DNA of 64,000 nucleotides from positions 8,584,192 through 8,648,191 of the forward strand of contig OW203730.1 of NCBI GenBank assembly GCA_934045075.1, written 5' to 3'. This document shows, piece by piece, positions 54,709-64,000 of the stretch (positions are counted from its first letter, which is position 1; each line of letters begins with the position of its first letter). A program made the translations under genes and the position numbers. This DNA comes from Yponomeuta sedellus (Eukaryota; Arthropoda; Insecta; Lepidoptera; Yponomeutidae). Below the pieces are notes generated by a model. That model saw only the letters and a list, made by a program, of their open reading frames with translations, was not told where the DNA came from and made no database searches.

Positions 54709-55545
54709 CTAAAAACTCCCAGTTTTTTGTAACTCTAGCAAGTAAGCTTTAAAATGATTTTTAAAAGTAATTTTCACTGATATTTGCCTTATGGGTGGAG
54801 GAATATTGTTCCAGCACTTGGTCGCGTGATAGCGGAAACTGCCAGTGAAAGCTGCTGTGCGGTGTCTGTGAATCTCAAGTGGCTGCCGCGCTGACCTGGG
54901 ATGCGCAGATGCAAATTGAGAGAATATCAACTTTTGATAAAGATATTCTGGGCATTTATAATGGATAATATCAAACATGAGCGAGGCTAGATGCACAAGC
55001 CTACGCGAAGCCATGTTAAGCGTGGATGTTTAGTTGAGATATGGAGTCACGTGACCACGAGGAGGAATGTCAAAGCAATATCTGCAGCATTCGTTCTGTA
55101 TCCGCTGTATTAGACGCTGTGATTTATATAGCAGTCGTCCATAAACCAAGTCAGCGTAGTTAAGCCGAGACAGAATCAGTGACTCACATACAGTTGTACG
55201 TGCTTTCTCACTTAGTAGGTTACGAATCTTGTAGAAAATTTTTAATCTATAAAAGCAGTTCTTTACAAGGCTCGCAATATGAGTCTCAAAACGCAGTTCA
55301 CTGTCCATGACAATGCCCAAATTCCTCGCTTTCTCAACACGATCAATATCTTTACCTAGTATCTGTATTTTAGGTGAAGCGTTAATAATTTTTTTTATTT
55401 GTGTCTTTGTACCCACATTTAATATGAGCGCGTTCCTCTCAGACCAATTGGCTATCCTGTCCAAGTCCGCATTCATTTCTTTCAATGCCTGTGGCATTCT
55501 ATCAGGGACTTCAGCTATGTACACTTGCAGGTCATCGGCAGGTCA
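54709..55545 (-). pseudogene. Jockey-like LINE RT C-terminal half
   Basis: The frame begins with ADDLQVYIAEVP, the RT active-site region (expected FADDLQ), and continues through LNVGTKTQIKKIIN, YRLKIFYKIRNLLSEKART and LILSRLNYAD, to FTGSFRYHATKCWNNIPPPI. It is a single frame with one in-frame TAA at 55030-55032. Everything upstream of the active site is lost, so it is a 5'-truncated, dead copy; clade assignment (jockey/CR1 group) is by motif style. Confidence 0.82.
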
Positions 55546-56776
55546 GTCAGGTCATTGCAGGTAAGTAAATATAGACTATTTATACTTATAATACATAATA
55601 ATTATCTATAAAACGACATAAAATATAGATAAAAAAATATATACTAATAAACTATCACAACATAGGTATGTATTTTCTGTATTTTCAGGTAAACATACAA
55701 TGAGTTATTTAGTTATTTGCGAAGATAATCCAGAAGGGAGTGAGGACGAAAATATTTCGGATGACGACGGCTTATATAATCATAATCGTGCATACTGTCT
55801 CATATTTGGGATGCACATTTTTTTACGTTATAGTGCATGCTGTACCATATATGAATTACACTTTTTAGGGCTTCCTGATCTTATATTAATAAAGACATTT
55901 TTTTTTCATTGACTTAAAAATTCATGCAGTAAGGGGTTAAAAAGAAAAACCAACCATGAAGTTTTTACTAAAAATAATCGTAGAAGTTTTTATGATTCAT
56001 GCAAATACGTATATTTCTAAAAAGAAGCTATTAATTTGTTTCAATGTCAGATTTAATGATTCGATTGAATGAGTTAGGTTAGGTTTGATTTCATCTCATT
56101 AAATTTCATTTTCATTTCATGTCAATAAAAAAATCTTACTAAAGACTGGGTGTATGGGCATAGTTCCCTTTGCCTACCAGAATGGGTGAAGAAAAAAATC
56201 CCTGCTTATAATTTTTTACGGTTGGCGCCATTTATATATAGACATTTGTCGGTACTCTTTGCAATGACAGCCTTTCCGCACTTGTAATGATATTCTATTG
56301 TCGCACAGTTGTAAACTAATATAAAAAATGTTTCTGTACAGCCTGGGTAATACGATGACGCTAGTTTAAGGGTTTAAATGTCAAAATTAGCAACTTTTCG
56401 GACATTTAATCGCCACAAAACGCGTGACATATGTCATCGTACTGCTGGCCCATACCCAGGCTCTCAGAATAAAAAGTAGGTAGGTATTCCCTATTCAGGT
56501 CTGCCCAGTTAAATACTATAGAAAAAGGGCGCTAACAAGCGCCACCGATGGAAAAAATATCGTAAGTTGTTTTCACAGAACAATATTTGTTTTATAATAC
56601 GTTTTTATTTAAAACTGATCATGAGAAATGTTAACAACTGCGACAACTATTTTTATTGTTGATGATAGTTAGCACCCCGAAGCACCTTAACTGGGTAGAT
56701 CTGAGTAGGTAAACAGCAGCAAAGTAAATTACCTACCTGGTAATTTAGTGCTGTACGATCTGCACATGTACACTCG
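55546..56776. other. No recognisable gene
   Basis: A small acidic ORF at 55700-55912 (DNPEGSEDENISDDDG) has no recognised family. Weak inverted ends around 56338-56465 ('cctgggta' type) may be an old MITE. Confidence 0.3.
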
Positions 56777-56778
56777 TA

Positions 56779-57089
56779 CTGAGTGCTTAGTGCGAGTTTT
56801 TTAACTACTCGATCGCATTAACGTATACTCATATTTCTATGGCATCGAGGAAGCGCCACCTAGCGACAAGTATGGAAATTAAAATTGCTGAGTGCGAGTT
56901 GTAATGGTTTATGTTGAGAAGTGAACACGTTTACCAGCCAAAACACGAATTAACCCGAGTGCGAGTTGTACTGTGACAGCGTTTTGCCAGTTCGAACGGT
57001 TAACTTACTCATATTCACTACTCAATGCTCGATTAACGCGGTAGTAAAGTTATTCGATTGGATCTGTCAAACTCGCACTAAGCACTCTG
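56779..57089. mobile_element. TA-flanked MITE with GTGCGAGTT motifs
   Basis: The ends CTGAGTGCTTAGTGCGAGTT and its near-exact inverse are bordered by TA (56777-56778 and 57090-57091). The 311-bp interior repeats GAGTGCGAGTTGTA twice. It is of Tc1/mariner MITE type. Confidence 0.72.
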
Positions 57090-58009
57090 TACCCCGCACA
57101 AAAAGTAAACTAAGTTATAGAGGACGCTGAGAGACTGGACTGGTCAGAAAAACCTACGGGAGTCCCCGGAAAAAAATAGATAGATAGAATATTCTTTATA
57201 GCATGTACACCAGGGATTACATAAGAGACTTATAAAATAATAGTACAGTACAAGTGGCGGCCTTATGACTAAAAGTAATTTCTTCCAAACAACCATTGAC
57301 GGAAAAGAAGAAACGGAAACTGAAATACGGGTAGTCGGCGCAACTAAAATATTATTTTATAGTTGATACACATACATAAACGATACATAAATATGAAATT
57401 TATACACATACATAAACGGTACATAAATATGAAATAAATATAAACATAAAAAAACATAGGACATGAAAATAGGATGTATCCATTCATTAATAGATTTGAA
57501 ATAAAAGGATGGACCCAGTATATTCTATTCAAACGCCTTTTTCAACTTCAAGTAAATTAGAGCACAAAGTAATCTCAGATTATTTGATTCCATATTGTAC
57601 ACTTCACTTTTCCAGGCAACAAATGACCGTACACCGCCTGCATTGAGTCCGTTCAACTACTCGATGACAATTTTTACACGATGCAGGAATTTTTGTCCCA
57701 TGAGACAAAATTCCTTCGTCTGCGAAAGCCTTAACTATTTTAACGATTCCAAAGGACCTGGTAGGAGAGCATAAGCAGTCCAGCCTAAGTGACGACGCGA
57801 GTACTGCATTTCAAGTGGCAAAAGTAGCGGCTTTACAGTACCGAACTTATTTCTGTGAATTGCTGGTGTGCGATAGAGTGACAAAATCTCTCGTAAGGCG
57901 CTCGTAATCGTAAGTCTATTCAGTCTCTAATATTTTAATCAGATAGAATCTATCACAAATTAGAGATGTTTTGGTCAGTCTCTAAAGAATTCTAAAAGGT
58001 TTTTTTATA
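57090..58009. other. No recognisable gene; 35-bp tandem repeat
   Basis: At 57367-57437 a unit of CACATACATAAACG followed by 'atacataaatatgaaat' is repeated twice. Nothing coding was recognised. Confidence 0.45.
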
Positions 58010-58090
58010 ATCACGCCTGTGTCCCAAAGGGGTATGCAGAGACCAGGGTTTGCCACGTGCCACAATCCTGATAAACCATAATACTGTCTC
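58010..58090 (+). repeat. Family-B repeat fragment
   Basis: 'cacgcctgtgtcccaaaggg' and 'gccacgtgccacaatcctga'. Confidence 0.5.
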
Positions 58091-58319
58091 CCGTTGTGAG
58101 GGCCTCAGTATGAACCAGGACACGATTAAGGCCATGTGCAACGGTAGAATCGTGCTGCAGTCGGTTATTTTCCCTGCAGTGACCTTCGAACATGTCCAGG
58201 GATCCAAACACGTACTTAAATCCTCCACTGTATGCAGTTGTTTGATTTATCTTACTCCAAACTGACAGATACATTGGTCTCAACTAAATGGTCAACCCGA
58301 TAGAGTGAAAAATTACCTA

Positions 58320-58420
58320 GGTATTACAAGGGCAGTCGTGATGGGCATATATGAGGCATATACCCAGCAGTGTGGGCAAAGGTGGGCTGTTAATGATGAT
58401 GATGATGACAAGGGCAGGAA
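58320..58420 (+). repeat. Family-G tail
   Basis: 'gcatatacccagcagtgtgg' followed by a GATGATGATGATGA tract. Confidence 0.5.
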
Positions 58421-59040
58421 TGTCACACTGAGGTCAGCGAGAATGCGGCCGCGGGAAGAATCCAACTGCGTTATGCTGCATTTGGATAACCGCAACAGGT
58501 TTTCTATCAACGGCTATTTTTTAGAGCCTAAACTTACCTACCGTTTTAGTCCCAAAATAGAAAACTTTATAATTTTTACTTAACTTCAATAAGTAGGTAC
58601 GTAATAAGTAATTTGCAAGACTGTACCCACACTGTACACATCTTGTATGACCGATACATTGTACCTTTTATTATACAGTGTATATCCAACAATTGGCATA
58701 TTTTTATTTCAGCTTTATTGCGACAGTATCACGCACCTGTTTTTATAAATATACTTGTTTACCATGAGTTCCGGTGAAAAAGAGTTTACCTCGATCAAGA
58801 CCCAAATTAGGTTTTTAAATCACTTCAACTCAGTTTTTTAATCTACACAATGGTCTCACTTATATTATGGTAGGAGCAACCACAACAGAGATAGACAACT
58901 TACAAAACGGTGAAGATATTTTTTGGTTTCAATTGTTGTGAACTAAGGTGTAACTAAAGTAAGATCAAACTTCGCAATTACACAATTTTGGTAAAAACTT
59001 GTGACTTGAATATGGTTCCATTCCGTAATTTATTTAGTCA
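58421..59040. other. No recognisable feature
   Basis: AT-rich sequence without supported genes. Confidence 0.4.
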
Positions 59041-59052
59041 TTTAGTCATATA

Positions 59053-59053
59053 T

Positions 59054-59100
<47 letters not shown>

Positions 59101-59139
59101 CAAAAAGCCCATAAGTAGGATGTAAATATAATAAATATA

Positions 59140-59201
<62 letters not shown>

Positions 59202-59249
59202 TATATTTATTATATTTACATCCTACTTATGGGCTTTTTGTATGTAAAT
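59053..59249. repeat. Large AT-rich palindrome
   Basis: CAAAAAGCCCATAAGTAGGA at 59101 is mirrored by the inverse ending near 59240. The arms extend over at least 48 bp each and meet in a (TA)n tract at 59148-59190. This would form a cruciform or a very stable hairpin. Confidence 0.85.
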
Positions 59250-60316
59250 ATATATATATATATATAAAGCTACAATCCGGTATACTCACTGATCTAACAT
59301 CCATACGTTTTCTCGGAAATGGTACGAGTTGGATGAAAATGATGTATGAGAAAGTTGTAGGGAATGTACGATATACAGCCATCCTATGGAGCCGATTTTT
59401 GAATTTCGAACGCGTTCCACTACGCAAAGGTGCTAACTCTGTCGTTTACCGGCCGATTTGGATGAAATTTTGATAGAATGGTGATATAGTGATCCGATTG
59501 AAAAAAAAAATTTTGGTTGTTCGAAATTCAAAATGGCGGCGCAGATATAGCCAACCGAAAAATCGACCTTTGCGCAAAAAAGTCGGCAGCCAACTGGGCA
59601 TATGCTGGAGATATGCCGTAAACGGCATCGCGTTGCCAAAGGACCCAGGTATATGAGAAAAATCCGACATCTTGGAATTTCAAGATGGCGGCCGAGATAT
59701 TGATGATTGAAAATGTCAAATTTTTGTATGGAGATTTTAGTACTAAAATTGACTTTTCAACAGAGAAATGGGACTAATTGCGAGGCCGGAGGCCAAGCTC
59801 CATGAAGCGGGCACAAAAAGTTCTGCCGCGGCGAGGCCGAAGGCCGAGCTCCGTTTAGGCCGAGGCCGAAGGCCGAGACGATTTAGGTTACAGCGCACAA
59901 GTACCAGCGCAAAAGCAAAAAGGGACAAACTTGCGAGGCCGGAGGCCGAGCTCCGCGAAGCGGGCACGAGACACCCCGCCACGGCGAGGCCGAAGGCCGA
60001 GCTCCGTCCAGGCCGAGGCCGAAGGCCGAGAACGTTCAGGTTACGGCGGACAAGTACCAGCGCAAGAGCAAAGAGGGACAAACTTGCGAGGCCGGAGGCC
60101 GAGCTCCGCGGAGCGGGCACGAGGAACCCCGCCGCGGCGAGGCCGAAGGCCGAGCTCCGTCTAGGCCGCGGCCGAAGGCCGAGACCATACATGTTCCCAT
60201 GCAACAATTCACTACAATAAGTGTCTAGCGAGGCCCTAGGCCGAGCGCCGCGGAGAGCGCAGCTCGGAGCGGCTGGGGGTTGGCGCGCGTAAGCGCGCAG
60301 GGGGCTCGCCCCCTAG
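59250..60316 (+). mobile_element. Helitron-like element, copy 1
   Basis: It starts in TATATATAAAGCTACAATCC. It ends with a GCGCGC-GTAA-GCGCGC hairpin, a GGGGGC-TC-GCCCCC hairpin and CTAG followed by T, a Helitron-type 3' terminus. The body includes three 153-bp repeats. No Rep/helicase is present, so it is non-autonomous. The assignment rests on the 3' end only. Confidence 0.55.
59780..60225 (+). repeat. Three 153-bp GC-rich tandem repeats
   Basis: Units start with GCGAGGCCGGAGGCC at 59780, 59933 and 60086 and share GAGGCCGAAGGCCGAGCTCC. The period is a multiple of three, so long open frames exist on both strands, but codon content is dominated by the repeat and they are not convincing genes. 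Confidence 0.85.
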
Positions 60317-60639
60317 TATATATATATAAAGCTACAATCCGGTATACTCACGGATCTATCCATCCATACGTTTTCTCGGAAATGGTAAGATATGGACGAA
60401 AATGATGTATGTGAAAGTTGTAGGAAACTCTTCGTGCTCCACGGGGCGGGCACGAGGAATCCCGCCGCGGCGAGGCCGAGGCCGAGCTCCGTCCAGGCAT
60501 GTTCCCATACACCAATTCACTACAATAAGTGTCTAGCGAGGCCCTAGGCCGAGCGCCACGGAGAGCGCAGCTCGGAGCGGCGGCTCGGCTAGCGGCTGGG
60601 GGTTGGCGCGCATAAGCGCGCAGGGGGCTCGCCCCCTAG
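60317..60639 (+). mobile_element. Helitron-like element, copy 2, internally deleted
   Basis: It follows copy 1 head-to-tail without a gap. It has the same start (AAGCTACAATCCGGTATACT) and the same hairpins with CTAG end, but lacks about 740 bp of the interior, including most of the tandem repeats. Confidence 0.6.
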
Positions 60640-61213
60640 TTTAGTCATATAAAAATGGATAATTAAATAATTTTCCTTATGAGGTGAGAACTTCGTGGAG
60701 CGAATGACCGGTCGCGTCTCGACCATAGCTTCATTGGTCAGCGAGGTTAAACTGACCATTAATTTTAATCGTTTCCAAGCTACAATCATTTCATCAGACT
60801 AAAATTCTTATCCAAAATTAACGAAAACCCGAATGTAAAAAAAATTGTAAATTCTCATCTCATAAAATGCTGGATATGTGGGAATTTATTATATGTCTTC
60901 GCGGGATTAGCAGGGTTCTAGTAGATTTTCGTCAAAAATCCCAAATAGTTTAGAATATTTTTTTGTAAAAATAAAACGTTTTTCGCTCTCCTACAGAATA
61001 CATAGTATGGTTATTTTCACTCTTTTCTTCTTTTCACAAGAGCTCCTTTACAATCGGCAAACTTAAATAGGTAGTATTTGTTACTGACTAAAAAAGGAGG
61101 AGGTTCTCAAATTGGTTGGAATATTTTGTGTTAATATTTTTTATGTACGTTCCCTGGTTACTCGAAGACTGATTTGGAAAATTATATTTATTTATTATTA
61201 AAATTAATATATC
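60640..61213. other. No recognisable feature
   Basis: Begins with TTTAGTCATATA, also present at 59041-59052, so it flanks the palindrome plus Helitron-like block as a direct repeat. Confidence 0.4.
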
Positions 61214-61361
61214 AAGTTAGGCCAATTTCTGAATTGAGAATTTCGCTAGCTAAATACGTAACTGTAGTGCTGTCTCTTCGAATTTCTCAGCAAACAGCGT
61301 GACAGAACTTTATTTAAGTATTTACTTAGTAAAACTCTCAATTCAGAAACCGGCCCATAAT
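61214..61361. mobile_element. Small MITE with ~40-bp inverted arms
   Basis: TTTCTGAATTGAGA with flanking GGCC on the left mirrors 'tctcaattcagaaaccggcc' on the right. The interior is non-coding. Confidence 0.6.
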
Positions 61362-62500
61362 ATTTCTTATTACAGTCGTGATTAGTCCAGTTTAATATAT
61401 AACTATGTATGTGCTAACCAAATAACTTGGCACCGGCTCCAAATTATACATCTAAATTATGTAGATACACGTATGTACCTACTTTGAATTTAAATGTTAT
61501 ATTACTTTAAAAAATCTGTGTTTTTAGCGCTATAGTGTTTTTAAGTCGGTTTCTATTTTATTTTAAGCAAACAACAACTGCGTACTGTTCACGCATGTGA
61601 ATTCGATGTGCTGTCAAGCTAACTACAATTAGATCTAATTGCTAAATAATTACAGATGGCGTTTGCGCTAATCTAAGGATATTAAATTTCACACGCGATA
61701 TTGACGGTCACTATGGGAAAAACATTTTCATCATTAAGTTACCTTCGTAAGAATTGATAAATTATGTAGGTTGAGGTTTGGGACTAAAAGCAGCTTTTCT
61801 TTTGTTCAATTCCATTTCAACGTAACGGATTTATTGCTGAATGTCAATGTACAATGTAAAAGTAGCTGATATTTGCTTACCTCTAATGGAATCCTGTAAT
61901 AAATTTTAGGATGTAATGTAAACAAATAATAGAAAGTAGGTAAATAATGAACGAAAAAATATAGGTAAATATTATTTTTTACTTGCTAATCTATAGTGGC
62001 TAACATTGTAATGTCCGAGGGAACGAGCTTCGTTTGTTGTTTTTGTAAAACGTCCAGAACGTCGTACAATGCTATTAATTGTTGTTGGACTACAAAGAAA
62101 TTAATTAGAAAAGAAACCATGTCTTTGTCTCGTTAATTTTAGGGCATTTTGCGAATGTTTATTACTAACACTGGTCGGCTAAACATGTATCTTGGTTGAC
62201 ATAAGTAGCTAGGCAGCATACACATTTCTGAATGTATATACTTATTAGAATTTATTAGTGTCATTAAATGTTTTATTTAATATTTTTTACGGTATTTAAT
62301 GTTTCTGAAATGCAGTTTAATTTGACCCAAACGGGTAAGGAGTTTGGTTGCTAGCTAACGTCTTAAGATGTGGCGATTGTATCTTTTAGGACGTATGTTC
62401 CGGAGGGTGCGACGCACACGACGTCATTGCCACCAGTACGAATGACGTAGAAAAATTTAGTCACTTAAGTTTTCAAAACTAAACTTTTTGGTCAGGGTAG
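61362..62500. other. Upstream of the IR gene; no gene seen
   Basis: AT-rich with a family-K end-like fragment near 61385-61420. No exon was recognised. Confidence 0.4.
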
Positions 62501-62511
62501 TTGGGTAACCA

Positions 62512-62545
62512 CCTATATATAAGTCAATTCACTTAGGCAGGTTTG
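62512..62545 (+). promoter_or_regulatory. Candidate TATA promoter of the IR gene
   Basis: CTATATATAAGT at 62513 is a good TATA box, and an initiator-like TCACTTAG lies about 25 bp downstream. It sits some 200 bp before the ATG. No binding site for a specific factor was assigned. Confidence 0.4.
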
Positions 62546-62723
62546 TTTGGTTACGACGTTACTCACACAATATTTACCAGCAACGTGTTTCATCTGTAAT
62601 TAGAGTTGCATGTGGAAAATTGATGACACTGTAATTTACTGTTAATGGTATCAGGTAATATAGATATTTCTAAAGCATAGAATGCCACAACTCCATGAGC
62701 AAGTAATTAGTTAACCCGACGTT

Positions 62724-64000
62724 ATGACGATTACAGCAAAGTTGTTCCTTCTTCTTTTAATACATAGTGCATATTTTTCATTATTGCCAATTCGGGAGTT
62801 GCAATCAAAAAATCTACTTTTTAAACGTGTTGCAAAATTTATTGAAATAAACGTAATGTTTAAGAACATAAATTTAGTCAACATAAGTGATGAGATGTTG
62901 CTGCAAATTATTCACAATACATCAAAATTTAATTTCATAAATAGAAGTTTTTTGTCACTTAAATTAAATGCCTATAACGAAGCTTACATAATTACTACTC
63001 AAGATTACAGTGAACTAAATAATGGTCTTAATGACTTGAAAAGAGATTTTTTTTGGAACCCAAAGGCAGCTTTTATTGTCATATTTGAAGGAGCTGTTGA
63101 AATTGACATTGTTAAAACTTTTCAAAACTTACATGATTTGTATGTTTTCGATATTCATATAATTGATACGAAAAATTATACTACATGTTCTATCTACACA
63201 TACGATTTCGACGAAAGTGCACGATGTTCCTTTACGTTGTCAGCCATCAAAGAACAAAATTGTGAAAGTGAAAAAATCCAAAATAAAAAAAAATCGAATA
63301 AAATAACCCCCTATTCGGGTTGTAAAAATATTACTTTTATAGTCGTGCCAATAATTCCAAATACATTTAGCGACAAAGGTATTAACAATAAAAACATTGG
63401 ATATGAAGAAGTTTTCTATACAATTATGCAAGAGATGGGGTTTTTTAATTTTACTTTCATATTTAGTGACGAAGATGATAGCCTCGGATTTTTGACAGAA
63501 AACCACACCGCTACAGGATTAATGAAACGGATACAAGATGGAATTGCTGATGGAATCTTTGGAGGTCTTTTAACATTACGAAACCGTGTTGGGATTTTCG
63601 ACATAGTTTACCCTCATATATCGGATGAACTGGTAATGGTGGTACAGCGATCTACTGTGTTAGAAAAGTGGAAAGCAATGTTCTTAACTTTTACACCTAC
63701 AGTTTGGTCACTTATTTTGACATCATACTTTGTGTTTTATGGAGCAGCGATAAAGTTTAAAATTTTTGGAGAGTACCATTCGAAAAGTCACGGTTTCATG
63801 TTACTAACTCTATTTGGATATTTTGTGGGTACAACGAAGAAAAACATTGAAAATAAAAATATAATTAGATTTATGATAATATCGTGGGCCATCTTTTCTT
63901 GGCTCATAGTTTGTTTTTATCAATGCAATTTGGCTAGTGTTTTTACGAAACCTACATTTCACCATCAAGTGCATAATATTGAGGAGATGCTTCAACAAAA
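62724..64000 (+). CDS. Divergent ionotropic receptor (IR), partial
   Basis: 425 open codons from ATG run off the window edge. A signal peptide (1-20) leads into an extracellular region, then an iGluR-like ligand-binding S1 lobe (about 198-315) ending IFGGLLTLRNRVGIFDIVYP. The first membrane helix is TPTVWSLILTSYFVFYGAAI (324-343), a pore-like loop HGFMLLTLFGYFVGT (356-370), and the third-type helix ISWAIFSWLIVCFYQCNLAS (386-405) with the FT.PTFHHQV turn that opens the second lobe. The YQxNLxSxFTKP pattern is typical of insect IRs. These are ligand-gated channels of chemosensory neurons. The divergent sequence and lack of introns suggest a gustatory-type, lineage-expanded IR. About 150-200 residues should follow beyond the window. 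Confidence 0.9.
   Translation, partial: MTITAKLFLLLLIHSAYFSLLPIRELQSKNLLFKRVAKFIEINVMFKNINLVNISDEMLLQIIHNTSKFNFINRSFLSLKLNAYNEAYIITTQDYSELNNGLNDLKRDFFWNPKAAFIVIFEGAVEIDIVKTFQNLHDLYVFDIHIIDTKNYTTCSIYTYDFDESARCSFTLSAIKEQNCESEKIQNKKKSNKITPYSGCKNITFIVVPIIPNTFSDKGINNKNIGYEEVFYTIMQEMGFFNFTFIFSDEDDSLGFLTENHTATGLMKRIQDGIADGIFGGLLTLRNRVGIFDIVYPHISDELVMVVQRSTVLEKWKAMFLTFTPTVWSLILTSYFVFYGAAIKFKIFGEYHSKSHGFMLLTLFGYFVGTTKKNIENKNIIRFMIISWAIFSWLIVCFYQCNLASVFTKPTFHHQVHNIEEMLQQ

Noticed and set aside
59768..60220. Real protein-coding gene from the long GC-rich open frame
   Set aside because: Both strands are open because of the 153-bp repeat composition; no domain, start context or codon signal supports translation.
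1..64000. CRISPR array, prokaryotic defence or operon-like system
   Set aside because: No regularly spaced direct repeats with unique spacers, no prokaryotic gene layout; the window is eukaryotic.

Overview
The window looks like nuclear DNA from an insect, most likely a moth or butterfly (Lepidoptera). It is AT-rich and gene-sparse, with small exons separated by kilobase introns. It is crowded with CR1-, RTE- and jockey-like LINE fragments, tRNA-derived SINEs, mariner, hAT and MITE elements, and a Ty3/gypsy LTR element. The order-level call is an inference from these families and from the host genes; no sequence search was run. No rRNA, functional tRNA, CRISPR array or bacterial-type operon was seen.

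Three host genes are supported. (1) A beaten-path (Beat)-like secreted two-Ig protein on the + strand, in five exons between 37141 and 46479, with matching splice phases (242 codons). (2) A complete, intronless Vps4-type AAA ATPase on the - strand (51466-52791), the ESCRT-III recycling enzyme. (3) The first 425 codons of an intronless divergent ionotropic receptor (IR) on the + strand (62724-64000), which runs off the right edge of the window and has a TATA box upstream.

Layout: 1-4350 holds nested repeats (a LINE tail split by a family-A repeat that is itself split by a hAT MITE). 4351-14290 is one - strand gypsy element with 293-bp LTRs and a GGCT target duplication; its 3' LTR is split by a 3.7-kb DNA transposon that carries further insertions. 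14300-21700 is a patchwork of LINE fragments, SINEs and a fold-back mariner. 21707-25363 is a nearly intact CR1-group LINE whose two ORFs overlap in the -1 frame at a T TTA AAC heptamer. 25400-37100 is repeat-rich and has no recognised host gene. 37141-46479 is the Beat-like gene, with SINEs and MITEs in its introns. 46491-48736 is a 2.2-kb TIR transposon starting 11 bp after the Beat stop. 51466-52791 is Vps4. 54709-55545 is a jockey-like LINE fragment. 59041-60651 is an AT palindrome followed by two tandem Helitron-like copies. 62500-64000 is the IR gene.

The host genes have no obvious functional link to one another. The mobile elements dominate, and the most informative structures are their nesting, inverted duplications and recoding signal.
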